Assembly: GCF_023147505.1 (NCBI RefSeq) | Contig: NZ_JAHXPB010000012.1 | Coordinates: forward strand, 1-49,595 | DNA from: Brevundimonas sp. EYE_349 | Lineage (GTDB): Bacteria; Pseudomonadota; Alphaproteobacteria; Caulobacterales; Caulobacteraceae | Direction: 5' to 3' | DNA: 49,595 bases | Shown: positions 9,508 to 18,985 of the stretch, piece by piece | How the letters are laid out: each line of letters opens with the position of its first letter | How positions within the stretch are numbered: the first letter of the stretch is position 1 | Translations under genes and position numbers: made by a program | The notes under the pieces: model-generated | The model's database searches: none | What the model was told of the DNA's origin: nothing | Seen by the model: only the letters and a program-made list of their open reading frames with translations

Positions 9508-10812
9508 ATGACGAACGCCGATACGGTCGCTGCGCGCACCACCCCGCCCAAGCTGAAGACCCCCGCTCTGGCCGTGCTGTTCGCGGTGGTGTTCATCAAT
9601 CTGGTCGGGTTTGGGCTGGTGGTGCCGCTGCTGCCTTTCTTCGCGCAGAGCCTGAAGGCCGAGGCGTGGCAGATCACCCTGATGTTCTCGGCCTATTCGC
9701 TGGGTCAGTTCTTCGCCGAGCCGTTCTGGGGGCGGCTGTCGGATCGGATCGGGCGAAAGCCGGTGCTGCTGATCACCCTGATCGCCAATGCGCTGGGCTA
9801 TCTGATGCTGGCCTTCACGCCCAACATCTGGCTGGCCATCGCGGTGCGGCTGTTCACCGGCCTGGGGGCCGGTAATATCTCGACGGTCCAGGGCTATGTG
9901 GCCGACGTGACCCCGCCGGAGCAGAGGGCGGGGCGGATGGGGCTGATCGGGGCGGCGTTCGGCTTGGGCTTCATCGTCGGGCCGGGCCTGGGCGGGCTGC
10001 TGACCCAGCCGCAGCTGGGTCACATCGGTTATCAGCTGCCGATCTTCCTGGCGGCGGCGCTGGCGGCGTTGGCCGCGGTCGGGGTGGTGGTCTTCCTGCG
10101 TGAAAGCCGCGCCAAGGCGGACCCGGCCGCGCCGCGCCCGGCGTTCCTGTCTGGCCTGAAGGCCGCGCGCGACAACGGGGTGGTGTCCCGGGTTCTGGTC
10201 GTGACCCTGATCTATATGGCCGGGTTTTCGGCGATGGAGAGCGTGTTCGGCCTGTGGGCCGAGAGCCGTTATCAATGGGGCGCGCGCGAGGTGGGGCTCA
10301 GCTTCATGATCGTCGGCATCATCTCGACGTTGAACCAGGGCTTCTTCGCCGGACGGCTGGCGCGGCGGTTCGGGGAATCGCGGGTGCTGGCGGTCGGGAT
10401 GCTGCTGTTCGGAACCTCGCTGGTGCTGCAGGTGCTGGCCCCCGTCGCCTGGTTCCCGGCGATGCGGCTGGAGCTTGGGGCGGTGTCGATTCCGCTGGTG
10501 CAGGGCTGGATCATTCCCATCGTCATGGCGGTGGGGGCCTGCGGCATGTCGCTGGCCATGCCCAACATCTCGGCCATGATCAGCCGGGCCTCGCCGCCCG
10601 ACCGGCAGGGGGCGATGCTGGGGCTGAACATGGCGTCCAGCTCGGTGGCGCGCATCTTCGGGCCGATGATCGCCGGAGCCCTGTTCTCGGGCCTGGGGCA
10701 CGACTGGCCCTTCCTGGTCGGGGCGTTGCTGACCCTGCCGGCCGCCGTCATGGCGATCAACGCCGGGCGGGCGATCCGGCGGGCGCAGGCGGCGGCCAAG
10801 CCGTTGAACTGA
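9508..10812 (+). CDS. MFS transporter, TetA-type drug:proton antiporter
   Basis: 434 residues with about twelve hydrophobic segments. Motif A of the major facilitator superfamily is seen after helix 2 (GRLSDRIGRKPVLL). A motif-C-like glycine/proline pattern in helix 5 (GAAFGLGFIVGPGLGG) marks the 12-helix antiporter group that includes TetA and multidrug exporters. It probably expels small hydrophobic compounds across the inner membrane in exchange for protons. It lies alone between the infC terminator and the rpmI promoter region, breaking the usual infC-rpmI-rplT order. The substrate is unknown. Confidence 0.88.
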   Translation: MTNADTVAARTTPPKLKTPALAVLFAVVFINLVGFGLVVPLLPFFAQSLKAEAWQITLMFSAYSLGQFFAEPFWGRLSDRIGRKPVLLITLIANALGYLMLAFTPNIWLAIAVRLFTGLGAGNISTVQGYVADVTPPEQRAGRMGLIGAAFGLGFIVGPGLGGLLTQPQLGHIGYQLPIFLAAALAALAAVGVVVFLRESRAKADPAAPRPAFLSGLKAARDNGVVSRVLVVTLIYMAGFSAMESVFGLWAESRYQWGAREVGLSFMIVGIISTLNQGFFAGRLARRFGESRVLAVGMLLFGTSLVLQVLAPVAWFPAMRLELGAVSIPLVQGWIIPIVMAVGACGMSLAMPNISAMISRASPPDRQGAMLGLNMASSSVARIFGPMIAGALFSGLGHDWPFLVGALLTLPAAVMAINAGRAIRRAQAAAKPLN

Positions 10813-10818
10813 CTCGTC

Positions 10819-10847
10819 TTGCGTCGCGGGGCGTCTTGGCGTAGAAG
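10819..10847 (+). promoter_or_regulatory. Candidate promoter for rpmI-rplT
   Basis: TTGCGT (10819-10824), a 17-base spacer and TAGAAG (10842-10847) resemble a housekeeping sigma-factor promoter. It would give a leader of about 125 bases before rpmI. This is a by-eye match only. Confidence 0.4.
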
Positions 10848-10908
10848 CCGCGCCTTCGCGTACCGAACCGTCGGGCGAACAGGCATGCCTGGGCGGTTCT
10901 TAAACTCT

Positions 10909-10972
10909 GGAGAGACGCCTCGCCCAGCGGGCCCATGTGGTCCGAAGGGGGGCGGCCTCTCCAAAAAGGAGA
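10909..10972 (+). promoter_or_regulatory. Structured leader and Shine-Dalgarno of rpmI
   Basis: GGAGAG-A-CGCC at 10909-10919 pairs with GGCG-GC-CTCTCC at 10951-10962, forming a long bulged stem. It ends a few bases before the AAGGAG Shine-Dalgarno (10967-10972) of rpmI. This placement suits autogenous control by L20 or L35, known for this operon in other bacteria. The structure is read by eye and not energy-checked. Confidence 0.4.
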
Positions 10973-10977
10973 CTGAA

Positions 10978-11175
10978 ATGCCGAAACTGAAGACGAAGTC
11001 GGGCGCCAAGAAGCGCTTCAAATTCACGGCCACTGGCAAGGTGAAGGCCGGCGTTGCGGGCAAGCGTCACCGCTTGATCAGCCACAACTCGAAATACATC
11101 CGCCAGAACCGCGGCACCTCGGTCATGGCCGACGCCGACGCCAAGAAGATCAAGTCCTACATGCCCTACGCTTAA
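10978..11175 (+). CDS. rpmI: 50S ribosomal protein L35
   Basis: 65 residues, basic, with the family sequence [31 protein letters not shown] and a lysine-rich tail. The start is fixed by AAGGAG five bases upstream; a longer open frame from 10819 is the leader. L35 sits in the large subunit near the E site. It is followed by rplT after a 107-base structured gap, the normal gene order. Assignment is certain. Confidence 0.98.
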   Translation: MPKLKTKSGAKKRFKFTATGKVKAGVAGKRHRLISHNSKYIRQNRGTSVMADADAKKIKSYMPYA

Positions 11176-11220
11176 GGCGCAGGGTTCGACTTCTTCTCAC
11201 CGTATCGAATTTGAACAGAC

Positions 11221-11276
11221 AGTCCCTCAAGGAGTGAGCCGCCGCGCGGCGAACGACAGGGACTTCCCGAAGGGAA
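11221..11276 (+). promoter_or_regulatory. Structured intergenic leader of rplT
   Basis: Three nested or adjacent elements can be drawn. A perfect 7-base inverted repeat AGTCCCT (11221-11227)/AGGGACT (11258-11264) encloses a GCCGC/GCGGC hairpin (11238-11250). A hairpin TTCCC-GAA-GGGAA (11264-11276) hides the GAAGGGA Shine-Dalgarno of rplT. The two outer elements compete at position 11264. This looks like a translational switch for L20; it is inference from pairing only. Confidence 0.45.
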
Positions 11277-11282
11277 CAAAAA

Positions 11283-11636
11283 ATGGCTCGCGTTAAACGT
11301 GGCGTAACCTCGCACGCCAAGCACAAGAAGGTTCTGGAGCAGGCCAAGGGCTTCTCCGGCCGCCGCAAGAATACGATCCGCACGGCCAAGGCCGCCGTCG
11401 ACCGCGCCGGGCAATACGCCTATCGCGACCGTCGCGCCAAGAAGCGCAACTTCCGCGCCCTGTGGATCCAGCGCATCAACGCTGCGGCCCGCCTGGAAGG
11501 CTTCACCTACAGCCAGTTCATCAATGGCCTGAACAAGGCCGGCATCGAACTGGACCGCAAGGTCCTGGCCGCCATCGCCGCCGATGCGACCGGCTTCAAG
11601 GCCGTCGCCGACAAGGTCCGCGCCGCTCTGGCGTAA
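11283..11636 (+). CDS. rplT: 50S ribosomal protein L20
   Basis: 117 residues, exactly the family length. [28 protein letters not shown] and [19 protein letters not shown] are diagnostic. L20 binds 23S rRNA early in large-subunit assembly and, in several bacteria, represses its own operon by binding mRNA that mimics its rRNA site. Here the Shine-Dalgarno lies in a hairpin, which could serve this purpose. The gene ends in a strong GC hairpin. Confidence 0.98.
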   Translation: MARVKRGVTSHAKHKKVLEQAKGFSGRRKNTIRTAKAAVDRAGQYAYRDRRAKKRNFRALWIQRINAAARLEGFTYSQFINGLNKAGIELDRKVLAAIAADATGFKAVADKVRAALA

Positions 11637-11675
11637 GGGTCGCGCTCAAGTCGCGAGCGTAGCGCAAGAGAAATG

Positions 11676-11708
11676 ACGCCCGCTCCGGTTCGCCGGGGCG
11701 GGCGTTCT
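11676..11708 (+). terminator. Hairpin terminator after rplT
   Basis: A stem of about 13 pairs (11676-11688 with 11693-11705) capped by TTCG, followed by a short T-containing tail. It lies between the convergent rplT and hybrid-kinase genes. The poor T run makes termination less certain than the pairing. Confidence 0.65.
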
Positions 11709-11729
11709 CGTGTCTGGGGAATGGGGCCT

Positions 11730-13361
11730 TCAGGCCGCCTGGGAAAGGGCGGCGGTCTCTGCGGCGGCGGTCATCACCAGGCGGATCGCGTTCAGCAGGG
11801 CGTCGGGTTGGATCGGCTTTTGCGCCACCCCGTTCATACCGGCGGCGACATAGTCCATCTCGTCGCGCTCGTCGGCGTTGGCGGTCAGGGCCAGGATGGG
11901 CAGGGCGCCGACAGGAGCGGGCAGGGCGCGGATGGCGCGAGTCGCCTGAACACCGTCCATCACCGGCATCTTGATGTCCATCAGCACCAGGTCGAACGGC
12001 CGGGCGGAGACGGCGGATACGGCGGCGACGGCCTCGCGCCCGTTCTCGGCCATCTCGGCGGTGCAGCCGAACATCTCCAATAGCTTTCCGGCGACGAAAC
12101 GGTTGGCGGCGTTGTCGTCCACCACCAGCACATGCAGCGTCGCGTGCGGGGTGGGGGCGACCATGTCCGGCGTGGCGGCCTGGCCCTGGATCGCCGGGCG
12201 CAGCGGCAGTCGGACCTGGAACCGCGCGCCGCCCTGGGGCGAGGCGCTCAAGGCGATGTCGCCGCCCATCCGCTCGGCGATCTGGCGGCAGATGGCCAGG
12301 CCCAAGCCCGCGCCGGCGCCCTCGCGGCCCGCCTTTCCGGTGTTGAACGGCTCGAAGATGGTCGCGGCGGCCGCCTCGGGCACGCCCGGCCCGCTGTCGT
12401 CCACGGTCAGGATGACCTGGCCGTCCGCGCGGCTTTCGATCAGGGCCGAAACCCCGCCCGTCAAGGTGAACTTCAGCGCGTTGCCGATCAGATTGTTCAG
12501 CAACTGCTTCAGCCGCATTCCATCGGCCTGGACGAAGGGGATGGCCAGTTCGGTGCGGACGCTGAGCGTCAGGGCCTTCTCCTCGGCCCGCGCCCGCCAC
12601 AGGGCGTCGATGTCGAAGGCGACCGAGGACAGGTCCAGCGGCTCCTCCTCCAGGGTCAACATTCCGGCCGAGGCGCGCGACATGTCCAGGGCGTCGGTCA
12701 GCAGCCGCAGCAGGCTCTGGCCCGAATCGACCACCGTGCGGACGTAGGGGCGCAGTTCCTCCTGCTCCAGCTTCTTGTCCATCAGGGCGGCGACGCCCAG
12801 CACCCCGTTCAGGGGCGTGCGGATCTCGTGGCTCATCACAGCCAGGAATTCGGACTTGGCGCGGCTGGAGGCGACGGCCTCGGCTTCGGCCAGGGCCAGG
12901 TCGCGGGCCAGGGCGCCCATCTCCTCGGCGCGCTGGCGGTGCAGGGCCGCGCCCGCCTGGACGATCTGAAGCGCCGTGCCGACCCCGACATAGCGCCCGT
13001 TCGACACCACGATGAAACCGCCCAGCAAGGCGCCCAGTTCAGCGGCGTCATAGGCGTGGAAGAAGGCTTCGGCGCTGGTCGCGGCTTCGGCCACCGGCGC
13101 ATTGCGGTCCATCAGGCTCTCGGCCGGCTTGCGGGCATAGAGGGCGCGTCCAAACTCGGCCGCCATGCGCAGGGTGAAGGCGTTGCGCTCGATGACGCCC
13201 AACGGCCGGCCCTGGTCGTCCACCACGGCCAGCGCCAGGGTGTTCGGCTCGTTCTGGAAGCGCTCGAACACCTCTGCACCCAAGGTGGACGGCGCCACGG
13301 GCGCAATCAAATCGACGAAATCACCGATCAGCGGCATCAAGGTCCCCACCTGTTCCGCCAT
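11730..13361 (-). CDS. CBS-domain hybrid histidine kinase with receiver
   Basis: 543 residues, no signal peptide or membrane segment, so cytoplasmic. Residues about 35-140 look like a CBS pair (LALAVVDDQGRPLGVIERNAF, then FIVVSNGRYVGVGTALQIV), often a nucleotide sensor. Next is a dimerisation domain with the phospho-acceptor His178 (SEFLAVMSHEIRTPLNG). The ATPase domain has an N-box (NNLIGNALKF), DDSGPGVPE and GAGLGLAICR. A C-terminal receiver has DDN, phospho-acceptor Asp462 (LVLMDIKMPVMDG) and Lys515 (QKP). All catalytic motifs are intact. No partner regulator lies next to it; the phosphate target is unknown. The CBS assignment is weaker than the kinase assignment. Confidence 0.92.
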   Translation of the reverse strand: MAEQVGTLMPLIGDFVDLIAPVAPSTLGAEVFERFQNEPNTLALAVVDDQGRPLGVIERNAFTLRMAAEFGRALYARKPAESLMDRNAPVAEAATSAEAFFHAYDAAELGALLGGFIVVSNGRYVGVGTALQIVQAGAALHRQRAEEMGALARDLALAEAEAVASSRAKSEFLAVMSHEIRTPLNGVLGVAALMDKKLEQEELRPYVRTVVDSGQSLLRLLTDALDMSRASAGMLTLEEEPLDLSSVAFDIDALWRARAEEKALTLSVRTELAIPFVQADGMRLKQLLNNLIGNALKFTLTGGVSALIESRADGQVILTVDDSGPGVPEAAAATIFEPFNTGKAGREGAGAGLGLAICRQIAERMGGDIALSASPQGGARFQVRLPLRPAIQGQAATPDMVAPTPHATLHVLVVDDNAANRFVAGKLLEMFGCTAEMAENGREAVAAVSAVSARPFDLVLMDIKMPVMDGVQATRAIRALPAPVGALPILALTANADERDEMDYVAAGMNGVAQKPIQPDALLNAIRLVMTAAAETAALSQAA

Positions 13362-13509
13362 CGCCTTAGAGGCGGATATTTAACGCCAGCTTTGCGGTTC
13401 ATGAACCTTTCGTGGCGGCTTTTCGACAGTCGATCCGTGAACGGATTGAAAAGCCGCATGGCGATAGATCCGCGTTCCCACGCTCCCGTTCAGCCGCTAG
13501 GTTCGGCCC

Positions 13510-14493
13510 ATGATGCGCGCCCTGATCTGCGGCCTGGCGACGGCCTTCTTTGTCACCCACGCTGCGATGGCGCAGGACCGGCGCGTCGCCGTCACCTTCG
13601 ACGACCTGCCGTTCCAGGCGGACGCCGCCACGATGTGCGATCCCGCCAGGGTGATGGCGATAACCCGCGACTTCACCGCCATGCTGAAGCCGCTGGACAC
13701 CCACGGCGCCGCCTTCGTCAATGCGGGGCGGCTGTGCGATGCGGCGCGCGACGCGATCCTGCCGCAGTTGCTGAACGTCTGGCTAAATGCAGGGCTGGAC
13801 CTGGGCAACCACACCTTCAGCCATATCAACATCCATCGCACGACGGCAGAAGCCTATCTGGCCGATGTCGATGCGGGGGCGCCCGTCGTGCGGACGGCGT
13901 TGGAAGCGCGGGGGATGCGTCTGCGCTGGTTCCGTCATCCCTATCTGTTCACCGGGGAGACCCAGGACAAGCACGACGCCATCGCCGCCGGCCTGGCCCA
14001 GCGCGGCTATGCGATCGCGCCCGTCACCCTGGACAACAACGACTGGATGTTCGCCGACGTCTATCGCAAGGCCGAGCAGATCGGCGACGAGGCGCTGAAG
14101 CATCGGATCGGCGCGGCCTATGTGGCGCACATGGCGACGGTGCTGGACTTCCTGGAACCCTACAGCGCCGAGATCAACGGCGGTCGCGAACCGGCCCAGG
14201 TGCTGCTGTTGCACGCCAACAGCCTGAACCAGGCCTATTATCCTCAGATCCACGCCCTTTATCTGTCGCGGAGCTATCGTTTCGTGCCGTTGGAGGAAGC
14301 CCTGGCCGATCCGATCTACAGCCACGCGGACGCCTTCGTGGCGGCCAATGGCGTATCCTGGCTGCACCGCTGGACCCAGACGGACGGCCGTCCCATCCGC
14401 TGGGAGCCCAAGCCGCCCGCCTGGATCGCGGCGGCCAATGCGGCCCCGGCGTCGGAGCTTCAGGCCATCGCGGCGGGCCAAACCGCGCCTTGA
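13510..14493 (+). CDS. Secreted polysaccharide deacetylase (NodB-like)
   Basis: 327 residues. A signal peptide (MMRALICGLATAFFVTHAAMA, cut before QDRR) sends it to the periplasm. The NodB fold is shown by VAVTFDDLPF (metal-binding Asp31/Asp32) and GNHTFSHINIH (metal His pair), with RWFRHPYLF as the next conserved arginine motif. Such enzymes remove acetyl groups from N-acetylglucosamine-type sugars in peptidoglycan, chitin or exopolysaccharide. It stands alone, 41 bases before pheS. The substrate is not readable from sequence. Confidence 0.9.
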   Translation: MMRALICGLATAFFVTHAAMAQDRRVAVTFDDLPFQADAATMCDPARVMAITRDFTAMLKPLDTHGAAFVNAGRLCDAARDAILPQLLNVWLNAGLDLGNHTFSHINIHRTTAEAYLADVDAGAPVVRTALEARGMRLRWFRHPYLFTGETQDKHDAIAAGLAQRGYAIAPVTLDNNDWMFADVYRKAEQIGDEALKHRIGAAYVAHMATVLDFLEPYSAEINGGREPAQVLLLHANSLNQAYYPQIHALYLSRSYRFVPLEEALADPIYSHADAFVAANGVSWLHRWTQTDGRPIRWEPKPPAWIAAANAAPASELQAIAAGQTAP

Positions 14494-14534
14494 AGGGTGA
14501 CGAAATCGCTCAGGCCCGCTAAGGCACGGCCCAA

Positions 14535-15611
14535 ATGACCGATCTCGCCACACTCGAACTCGAACTGATCAACGCCATCGGCGGCGCCGAAACCGTCGCC
14601 GGCCTGGAAGAGGTGCGCGTCGCCGCTCTGGGCAAATCCGGCTCGGTTTCCGGCCTGTTGAAGGGCATGGGCGCCCTGAGCCCCGATCAGCGGCGCGAGC
14701 AGGGGCCGATCATCAACGGCCTGCGCGACCGGGTCGCCTCGGCCATCGCGACGCGCAAGACCGAGCTGGAGGCCGCCGAACTGGACGCCCGGCTTCAGGC
14801 CGAGCGCATCGACCTGACCCTGCCGGCGCGGCCGCGTCGCAAGGGCGGCGTGCATCCCACCATGCAGGTGATGGACGAGATGATCGCCATCTTCGCCGAG
14901 ATGGGCTTCGCCGTGGCCGAAGGCCCGGATATCGAGGACGACTTCCACAACTTCACCGCCCTGAACTTCCCGCCCAAACATCCGGCGCGGGAGATGCACG
15001 ACACCTTCTTCCTGAAGCCCGATCCGGAAACCGGCGAGCGCAAGGTGCTGCGCACCCACACCAGCCCGGTGCAGGTCCGCACCATGATGTCGCAAAAGCC
15101 GCCGATCCGCATCATCGCGCCGGGCCGCACCTTCCGTAAGGATTCGGACGCCACCCACACGCCGATGTTCCACCAGATCGAGGGTCTGGTGATCGACCGC
15201 GACATCAATATGGGGCACCTGAAGACCACGCTCGAGACCTTCATCGCCCGCTTCTTCGAACTGGACGCGGTTCAGGCGCGCTTCCGGCCGCACCACTTCC
15301 CCTTCACAGAGCCGTCGGCGGAGATGGACATCCAGTGCGACCGTTCGGGCGGCAAACTGGTGTTCAACACCGGCGACGACTGGCTGGAGATACTGGGCTG
15401 CGGGATGGTGCATCCCAATGTGCTGATCAACTGCGGCCTGGACCCCGACGAATACCAGGGCTTCGCTTTCGGCATGGGCGTGGACCGGCTGGCCATGCTG
15501 AAATATGGCGTGCCGGACCTGCGCCCCATGTTCGAGGCCGACACCCGCTGGCTGGCCCACTACGGCTTCTCCGCCTTCGCCGCCCCCAACCCGGCCTCGG
15601 GCCTGAGCTGA
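14535..15611 (+). CDS. pheS: Phenylalanyl-tRNA synthetase alpha subunit
   Basis: 358 residues. Charges tRNA-Phe as an alpha2-beta2 enzyme with PheT. The N-terminal helices that grip tRNA (residues 1-85) lead to the class II catalytic core. That core includes [19 protein letters not shown], motif 2 ([11 protein letters not shown]), [22 protein letters not shown], and motif 3 with [17 protein letters not shown] near the end. Start and length match the family. It is the first gene of an operon with two small intervening genes and pheT. Assignment is certain. Confidence 0.98.
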   Translation: MTDLATLELELINAIGGAETVAGLEEVRVAALGKSGSVSGLLKGMGALSPDQRREQGPIINGLRDRVASAIATRKTELEAAELDARLQAERIDLTLPARPRRKGGVHPTMQVMDEMIAIFAEMGFAVAEGPDIEDDFHNFTALNFPPKHPAREMHDTFFLKPDPETGERKVLRTHTSPVQVRTMMSQKPPIRIIAPGRTFRKDSDATHTPMFHQIEGLVIDRDINMGHLKTTLETFIARFFELDAVQARFRPHHFPFTEPSAEMDIQCDRSGGKLVFNTGDDWLEILGCGMVHPNVLINCGLDPDEYQGFAFGMGVDRLAMLKYGVPDLRPMFEADTRWLAHYGFSAFAAPNPASGLS

Positions 15612-15623
15612 ACGAGTTTCAAG

Positions 15624-16037
15624 ATGACAGATCAAACCGAAACGCCGATGTCGCCTGACGAAAAGTTCGGCCGCGAACTGGTGGCGCGCACGACCTTTGA
15701 GAAGGAGGCCGTGTGGCTGCCGTCTCTGGCGGTGCATCACATGAATGCGGGCAAGACCTTCATCGAGGACAAGACCTTCACCGAATGCCTGATCGAGGGG
15801 CCTGCCGTCATGGCGGTCATGAACGGCACGACGTTCGACGGCTGCAACATGGGCGTGGCCGGAAACCCGCGCACCCTGCTGCTGCAGCCCCTGGGCGACA
15901 TGATCGCGGGCGTGGTGGGGATGTCCAACTGCCGCTTCGTGCGTTGCCGCTTCGTCCAGGTGGGCTTCACCGGATGGCCGGAACTGCTGAAGCAGATCGA
16001 AGAAAACCTGCTCAGCGCCCAGGCGGCCCGGGCATGA
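15624..16037 (+). CDS. Small pentapeptide-like protein in the phe operon, copy A
   Basis: 137 residues; I do not recognise a named family. Phe/Cys/Thr residues recur at short intervals (KTFTECLIEGPAV, TTFDGCNMG, CRFVRCRFVQVGFTG), as in right-handed beta-helix pentapeptide proteins, though too few for a full helix. No signal peptide or membrane segment. It starts 12 bases after pheS and overlaps copy B by ATGA. Copy B is a clear paralogue sharing F-C, GPA, TTFD, LLLQP-GD, C-F-C-F and VGFTG in the same order. Its place inside a tRNA synthetase operon implies co-expression with PheST; the function is unknown. Confidence 0.85.
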   Translation: MTDQTETPMSPDEKFGRELVARTTFEKEAVWLPSLAVHHMNAGKTFIEDKTFTECLIEGPAVMAVMNGTTFDGCNMGVAGNPRTLLLQPLGDMIAGVVGMSNCRFVRCRFVQVGFTGWPELLKQIEENLLSAQAARA

Positions 16038-16441
16038 GCCGCCTGCCGATCACCCGCCCCATGAGCGTCGCCAAGTCGCTGACGCAAATGGACTTTGTCG
16101 ACGTGGACATCAATCTGTACGACCTCTACGCCGCCCACCAGCAGCAGGGGGCCATCGTCGGTCGAACCTTCACGGGGTGCCGTCTTCAAGGGCCGGCCAT
16201 CGTCCTGATCGGCGGTGGCACGACCTTTGACGAAACCAACTTCGGCGATCCGCGCGGCGGCATGAAGAATCTGCTGCTCCAGCCGATGGGCGACAAGGCG
16301 CTGGGCACCGTGCCCATGCATGACTGCACCTTCGTCGGGTGCGAGTTCTACAACGTCGGCTTCACCGGCGCGAAGGACATCCTGGAGCAGTTGGCGGCGG
16401 TGCCGACCGTGGCGGGCCCGAACGCGGGATCGGCGGCATGA
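16034..16441 (+). CDS. Small pentapeptide-like protein in the phe operon, copy B
   Basis: 135 residues, paralogue of the preceding gene. The shared core is [47 protein letters not shown] and a final helix. Its N-terminus differs ([12 protein letters not shown]). The start is the ATG of an ATGA overlap with copy A; the stop overlaps the pheT start in the same way, so all are translated in series. The longer upstream frame is a shadow. The two copies could form a heterodimer; this is inference. Function unknown. Confidence 0.85.
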   Translation: MSRLPITRPMSVAKSLTQMDFVDVDINLYDLYAAHQQQGAIVGRTFTGCRLQGPAIVLIGGGTTFDETNFGDPRGGMKNLLLQPMGDKALGTVPMHDCTFVGCEFYNVGFTGAKDILEQLAAVPTVAGPNAGSAA

Positions 16442-18861
16442 AATTCACCCTCTCCTGGCTGAAGGACCACCTCGAGACCGAGGCGGATGTCCACCAGATC
16501 GCCGAGGCCATGACGATGGCCGGGCTGGAGGTCGAGGAGGTTCTCGATCCCGCCGCCAAACTGGCCCCCTTTACCGTGGCCAGGATCGTTTCGGCCGAGC
16601 GTCACCCCAACGCCGATCGGCTGCAGGTCTGCCAGGTCGAGACGGTCGATGGAATGAAGGAGATCGTCTGCGGCGCGCCGAACGCGCGCGCGGGCCTGAC
16701 CACCATCTATGCCCCCATCGGCGCCTATGTGCCGGGCCTGGGCGTCACCCTGGTCGAGAAGCCGGTGCGTGGCGTGGTGTCCAATGGCATGCTGTGCTCG
16801 GCGTCCGAGCTGGAGCTGGCTGACGAGAGCGACGGAATCCAGGAGCTGCCGCCGGAGATCCCGGTGGGAACCCCGGTCGCCGGCCTGTTCGGCGCCGAAC
16901 CCGTCATCGACTTCGAGGTCACGCCGAACCGTCCCGACTGGCTGGGCGTGACCGGCATCGCCCGCGATCTGGCCGCCGCCAGCGTGGGCAAGCTGAAGCA
17001 TTTCGACATCGCCGTGGTGCGCGGCGCCTTCCCCTCGCCGATCTCAGTGCGGCTGGAGGCGCCCGAGATGTGTCCGGTCTTCGCCGGTCGCGTGATCCGG
17101 GGCGTCAAGAACGGCCCGTCGCCCGCCTGGCTGCAGAAGCGTCTGACCGCCATCGGCCTGCGCTCGATCAACCGCCTGGTCGATGTGACCAATCTGATCG
17201 CTTACGACCGCGCGCGGCCGCTGCACGTCTATGACTTGGCCAAGCTGTCGGGAACCGAGATCGTGGTGCGCGCGGGACAGGCCTCGGCCGAGACGGGCGA
17301 GGCGGAACACCTGATCGCCCTGGACGGAAAGACCTATGCGGTGTCGCCAACCGACTGCGTCGTCGCCGACGCGGGCGGAGAGCGGCCCATCGGCCTGGGC
17401 GGCGTCATGGGCGGAGAATCGACCGGCTGCGACGACGACACGACCGACGTCTTCCTGGAAAGCGCCTGGTTCGATCCGCTGGTGATCGCCCAGATGGGCC
17501 GAACCCTGGGCATCCATTCCGACGCCCAGTATCGGTTCGCGCGCGGCGTCGATCCGGTCTCTCTCACACCGGGGGTCGAGCTGGGAACGCGCTTGATCCT
17601 GGACCTGTGCGGCGGCGAACCGTCCGACATCGTCTTCGTGGGCGAACCGCCCGCCAACCCCGCGCCCTTCGCCTTCGACCCCGCCCATGTGAAGCGACTG
17701 ACGGGCATGGGGCTGTCCGACGACCGGATCGGGACCATCCTGGGTCAACTGGGCTTCCTGGTGCAGGCCGCGCCCGCCGGTCAGGCCGAACCGTGGGTCG
17801 TCACCCCGCCGTCGTGGCGCCGCGATGTCGAAGGCCCGGCCGATCTGGTCGAGGAGGTCGCACGGATCGAGGGCTTCGACAGCCTGCCCGACGTGGCCCT
17901 GCCGCCGGTCGCCGTTCCGGCGGGGGGGGTGCTGAACCCGCGCCAGGCCCGCGTCCGCACCGCCCGCCGCGCCCTGGCGTCGCTGGGATACGCCGAGGCC
18001 GTCACCTGGTCCTTCACCAAACAGTCGACGGCCGTGCTGTTCGGCGGGGGCGATGACCGTCTGGTGCTGGAGAATCCCATCGCGGCCGATCTGGACTGCA
18101 TGCGCCCCTCGGTGCTGCCGAACCTGATCCTGGCCGCCGCCCGCAACGCCGCGCGCGGTCACGCCGACGCCGCCCTGTTCGAGATCGGCCCGATCTATCT
18201 GGGCGAAGGACCCAAGGATCAGCGCACGGTGATCGCCGGCCTGATCGCGCCCCACGCCGCCCGGCATTGGGACGGCGCGGGCGAAAACCCGCTGTTCGCG
18301 CTGAAGGCCGACCTGAACGCGGTGCTGGAGGAGATCGGCGCCCCGGTCGCCTCGCTGCAGTTGGTGCAGGGGCAGAACCGTGACTGGTGGCACCCCGGTC
18401 GTTCGGCCCGACTGCAGCTGGGACCCAAGAATGTGATGGTCGAGTTCGGCGAACTGCACCCGCGCATCCTGAAGGCGCTGGATGCGGACGGCCCCATGGT
18501 CGCCTTCGAGATCGTGCTGGACAATGTGCCCGAGCCGCGCGGACAGAAGGGCAAGGCGCGCGGATCCGCCGACCTGTCGGCCTTCATGCCCCTGACCCGC
18601 GACTTCGCCTTCGTGGTCGAGGACGCCAAGCCGGCGGGCGATCTGGTCCGGGCCGTCAGCGGCGCCGACAAGGCGCTGATCGCCGATGTCCGGGTCTTCG
18701 ACGTCTATCGCGGCAAGGGCGTGGAAGACGGTTTCAAGTCCGTCGCCCTGGAGGTCGTCCTCCAACCCCGCGACGCAACCCTGACCGACGCCGAGATCGA
18801 GGCCCTGACCGCCAAGGTCGTGGCGGCGGTGGAAAAGCAGGGCGGCAAGCTGCGGGCCTGA
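16438..18861 (+). CDS. pheT: Phenylalanyl-tRNA synthetase beta subunit
   Basis: 807 residues from [16 protein letters not shown] at 16438; the earlier frame start belongs to a shadow. Domains in order: N-terminal tRNA-binding OB fold (about 40-150, with [15 protein letters not shown] and [13 protein letters not shown]), B3/B4 editing region ([29 protein letters not shown]), B5 ([25 protein letters not shown]), a class II-like domain, and a C-terminal ferredoxin-type anticodon-binding domain ([13 protein letters not shown] onward). Complete and standard length. It starts on the stop of small gene B and ends at a strong hairpin. It joins PheS in charging tRNA-Phe and edits mischarged tyrosine. 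Confidence 0.98.
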   Translation: MKFTLSWLKDHLETEADVHQIAEAMTMAGLEVEEVLDPAAKLAPFTVARIVSAERHPNADRLQVCQVETVDGMKEIVCGAPNARAGLTTIYAPIGAYVPGLGVTLVEKPVRGVVSNGMLCSASELELADESDGIQELPPEIPVGTPVAGLFGAEPVIDFEVTPNRPDWLGVTGIARDLAAASVGKLKHFDIAVVRGAFPSPISVRLEAPEMCPVFAGRVIRGVKNGPSPAWLQKRLTAIGLRSINRLVDVTNLIAYDRARPLHVYDLAKLSGTEIVVRAGQASAETGEAEHLIALDGKTYAVSPTDCVVADAGGERPIGLGGVMGGESTGCDDDTTDVFLESAWFDPLVIAQMGRTLGIHSDAQYRFARGVDPVSLTPGVELGTRLILDLCGGEPSDIVFVGEPPANPAPFAFDPAHVKRLTGMGLSDDRIGTILGQLGFLVQAAPAGQAEPWVVTPPSWRRDVEGPADLVEEVARIEGFDSLPDVALPPVAVPAGGVLNPRQARVRTARRALASLGYAEAVTWSFTKQSTAVLFGGGDDRLVLENPIAADLDCMRPSVLPNLILAAARNAARGHADAALFEIGPIYLGEGPKDQRTVIAGLIAPHAARHWDGAGENPLFALKADLNAVLEEIGAPVASLQLVQGQNRDWWHPGRSARLQLGPKNVMVEFGELHPRILKALDADGPMVAFEIVLDNVPEPRGQKGKARGSADLSAFMPLTRDFAFVVEDAKPAGDLVRAVSGADKALIADVRVFDVYRGKGVEDGFKSVALEVVLQPRDATLTDAEIEALTAKVVAAVEKQGGKLRA

Positions 18862-18868
18862 TCGTCAG

Positions 18869-18903
18869 AGCGGCTTCCAGGCGCCAGGCTCGGAAGCCGC
18901 TTT
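18869..18903 (+). terminator. Terminator of the phe operon
   Basis: Perfect 10-pair inverted repeat AGCGGCTTCC (18869-18878)/GGAAGCCGCT (18892-18901), 13-base loop, short T run. It starts 8 bases after the pheT stop. Confidence 0.75.
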
Positions 18904-18985
18904 CGGCGTTTGACGACTTCAATCGACGGGCGTCATGTCGATGTAATCGAAGCGCGCGGTTCGGCGCTCGATATCATGCCGTCGA

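Noticed and set aside
13380..13394. CtrA-like site TTAA-N7-TTTG upstream of the hybrid kinase
   Set aside because: The second half differs from TTAA; a single imperfect match is expected by chance.
12132..14522. 796-codon plus-strand frame
   Set aside because: It crosses the hybrid kinase in antisense and the deacetylase in another frame; composition is random.
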